Below are positions 63,947 to 64,000 of a stretch of 64,000 nt of DNA, piece by piece (positions within the stretch are counted from its first letter, which is position 1; the number at the start of each line of letters is the position of its first letter). Position numbers and translations under genes: made by a program. Origin of the DNA: Methanosarcina horonobensis HB-1 = JCM 15518 (GTDB taxonomy: Archaea; Halobacteriota; Methanosarcinia; Methanosarcinales; Methanosarcinaceae); contig NZ_CP009516.1 in the NCBI RefSeq assembly GCF_000970285.1, forward strand, positions 186,001 through 250,000. The letters are read 5' to 3'. A model generated the notes under the pieces. That model ran no database searches and was not told where the DNA came from. It saw only the letters and a list, made by a program, of their open reading frames with translations.

Positions 63947-64000
63947 AAATACACAAAGCTAAGACAGAGGTTTCAGCCTTTTTTTACTCCCCTGGTTCTG

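Overview
This window looks like chromosome of a methanogenic archaeon of the Methanosarcina type. The support is indirect: very AT-rich intergenic DNA, many TTG and GTG starts behind GGTGAT-like ribosome binding sites, DPM-like family 2 glycosyltransferases with two C-terminal membrane helices, a transposase fragment of a kind I know from Methanosarcina, and secreted sequon-rich proteins with a single C-terminal anchor. The species cannot be named from the sequence. I see no rRNA, tRNA or CRISPR array.

Nearly all of the first 59 kb is a surface-glycan biosynthesis archipelago built from several modules. Module A (1-12.5 kb) is a run of GT4 glycosyltransferases with an NDP-sugar epimerase and a large GT-C-like membrane protein, followed by a flippase, a CapA-like protein, a GNAT and an ATP-grasp ligase. 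An internally deleted IS element (12.6-13.0 kb) separates it from module B (13.8-27.8 kb). Module B repeats module A gene for gene (GT4, epimerase, GT4, GT4, GT-C-like protein, GT4), preceded by a DPM-like GT2 and an FAD oxidoreductase and followed by an AsnB-like amidotransferase, an acetyltransferase and a convergent flippase. In module B the epimerase is a broken remnant and part of the DNA is much GC-richer. Module C (28.2-32.1 kb, minus strand) holds a long nucleotide-sugar dehydrogenase, an epimerase and an acyltransferase. A gene graveyard (32.5-33.6 kb) follows.

Module D (33.7-44.1 kb) starts with a DPM-like GT2 and holds a second GT2, a B12-binding-type radical SAM protein, a pyruvyltransferase-like protein, two GT4s, a very large membrane protein and a convergent flippase. 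Another decayed stretch (44.1-45.7 kb) precedes module E (46.1-52.3 kb): DPM-like GT2, DUF354 protein, GT2, GT-C-like protein, GT4. Module F (52.5-58.7 kb, minus strand) makes UDP-ManNAc and UDP-ManNAcA (WecB, WecC) and carries a GT4, a flippase and a CsaB-like protein. The right end holds a secreted beta-propeller-like protein, an acylphosphatase-like protein with a heptad-repeat tail, and two anchored extracellular proteins.

The modules would work together as follows. Dehydrogenases and epimerases make activated sugars, DPM-like GT2s probably load a lipid carrier, GT4 and GT2 enzymes extend the chain, and acetyl, pyruvyl, amide, amino-acid and radical-SAM enzymes may decorate it. Four Wzx-like flippases and four large membrane proteins would export or transfer the products. 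The recurring features are DPM-like GT2 genes at module heads, shared leader sequences in front of them, and remnants of the same genes at module borders. This pattern suggests a locus that grows and reshuffles by recombination at homologous GT2 and sugar-nucleotide genes.
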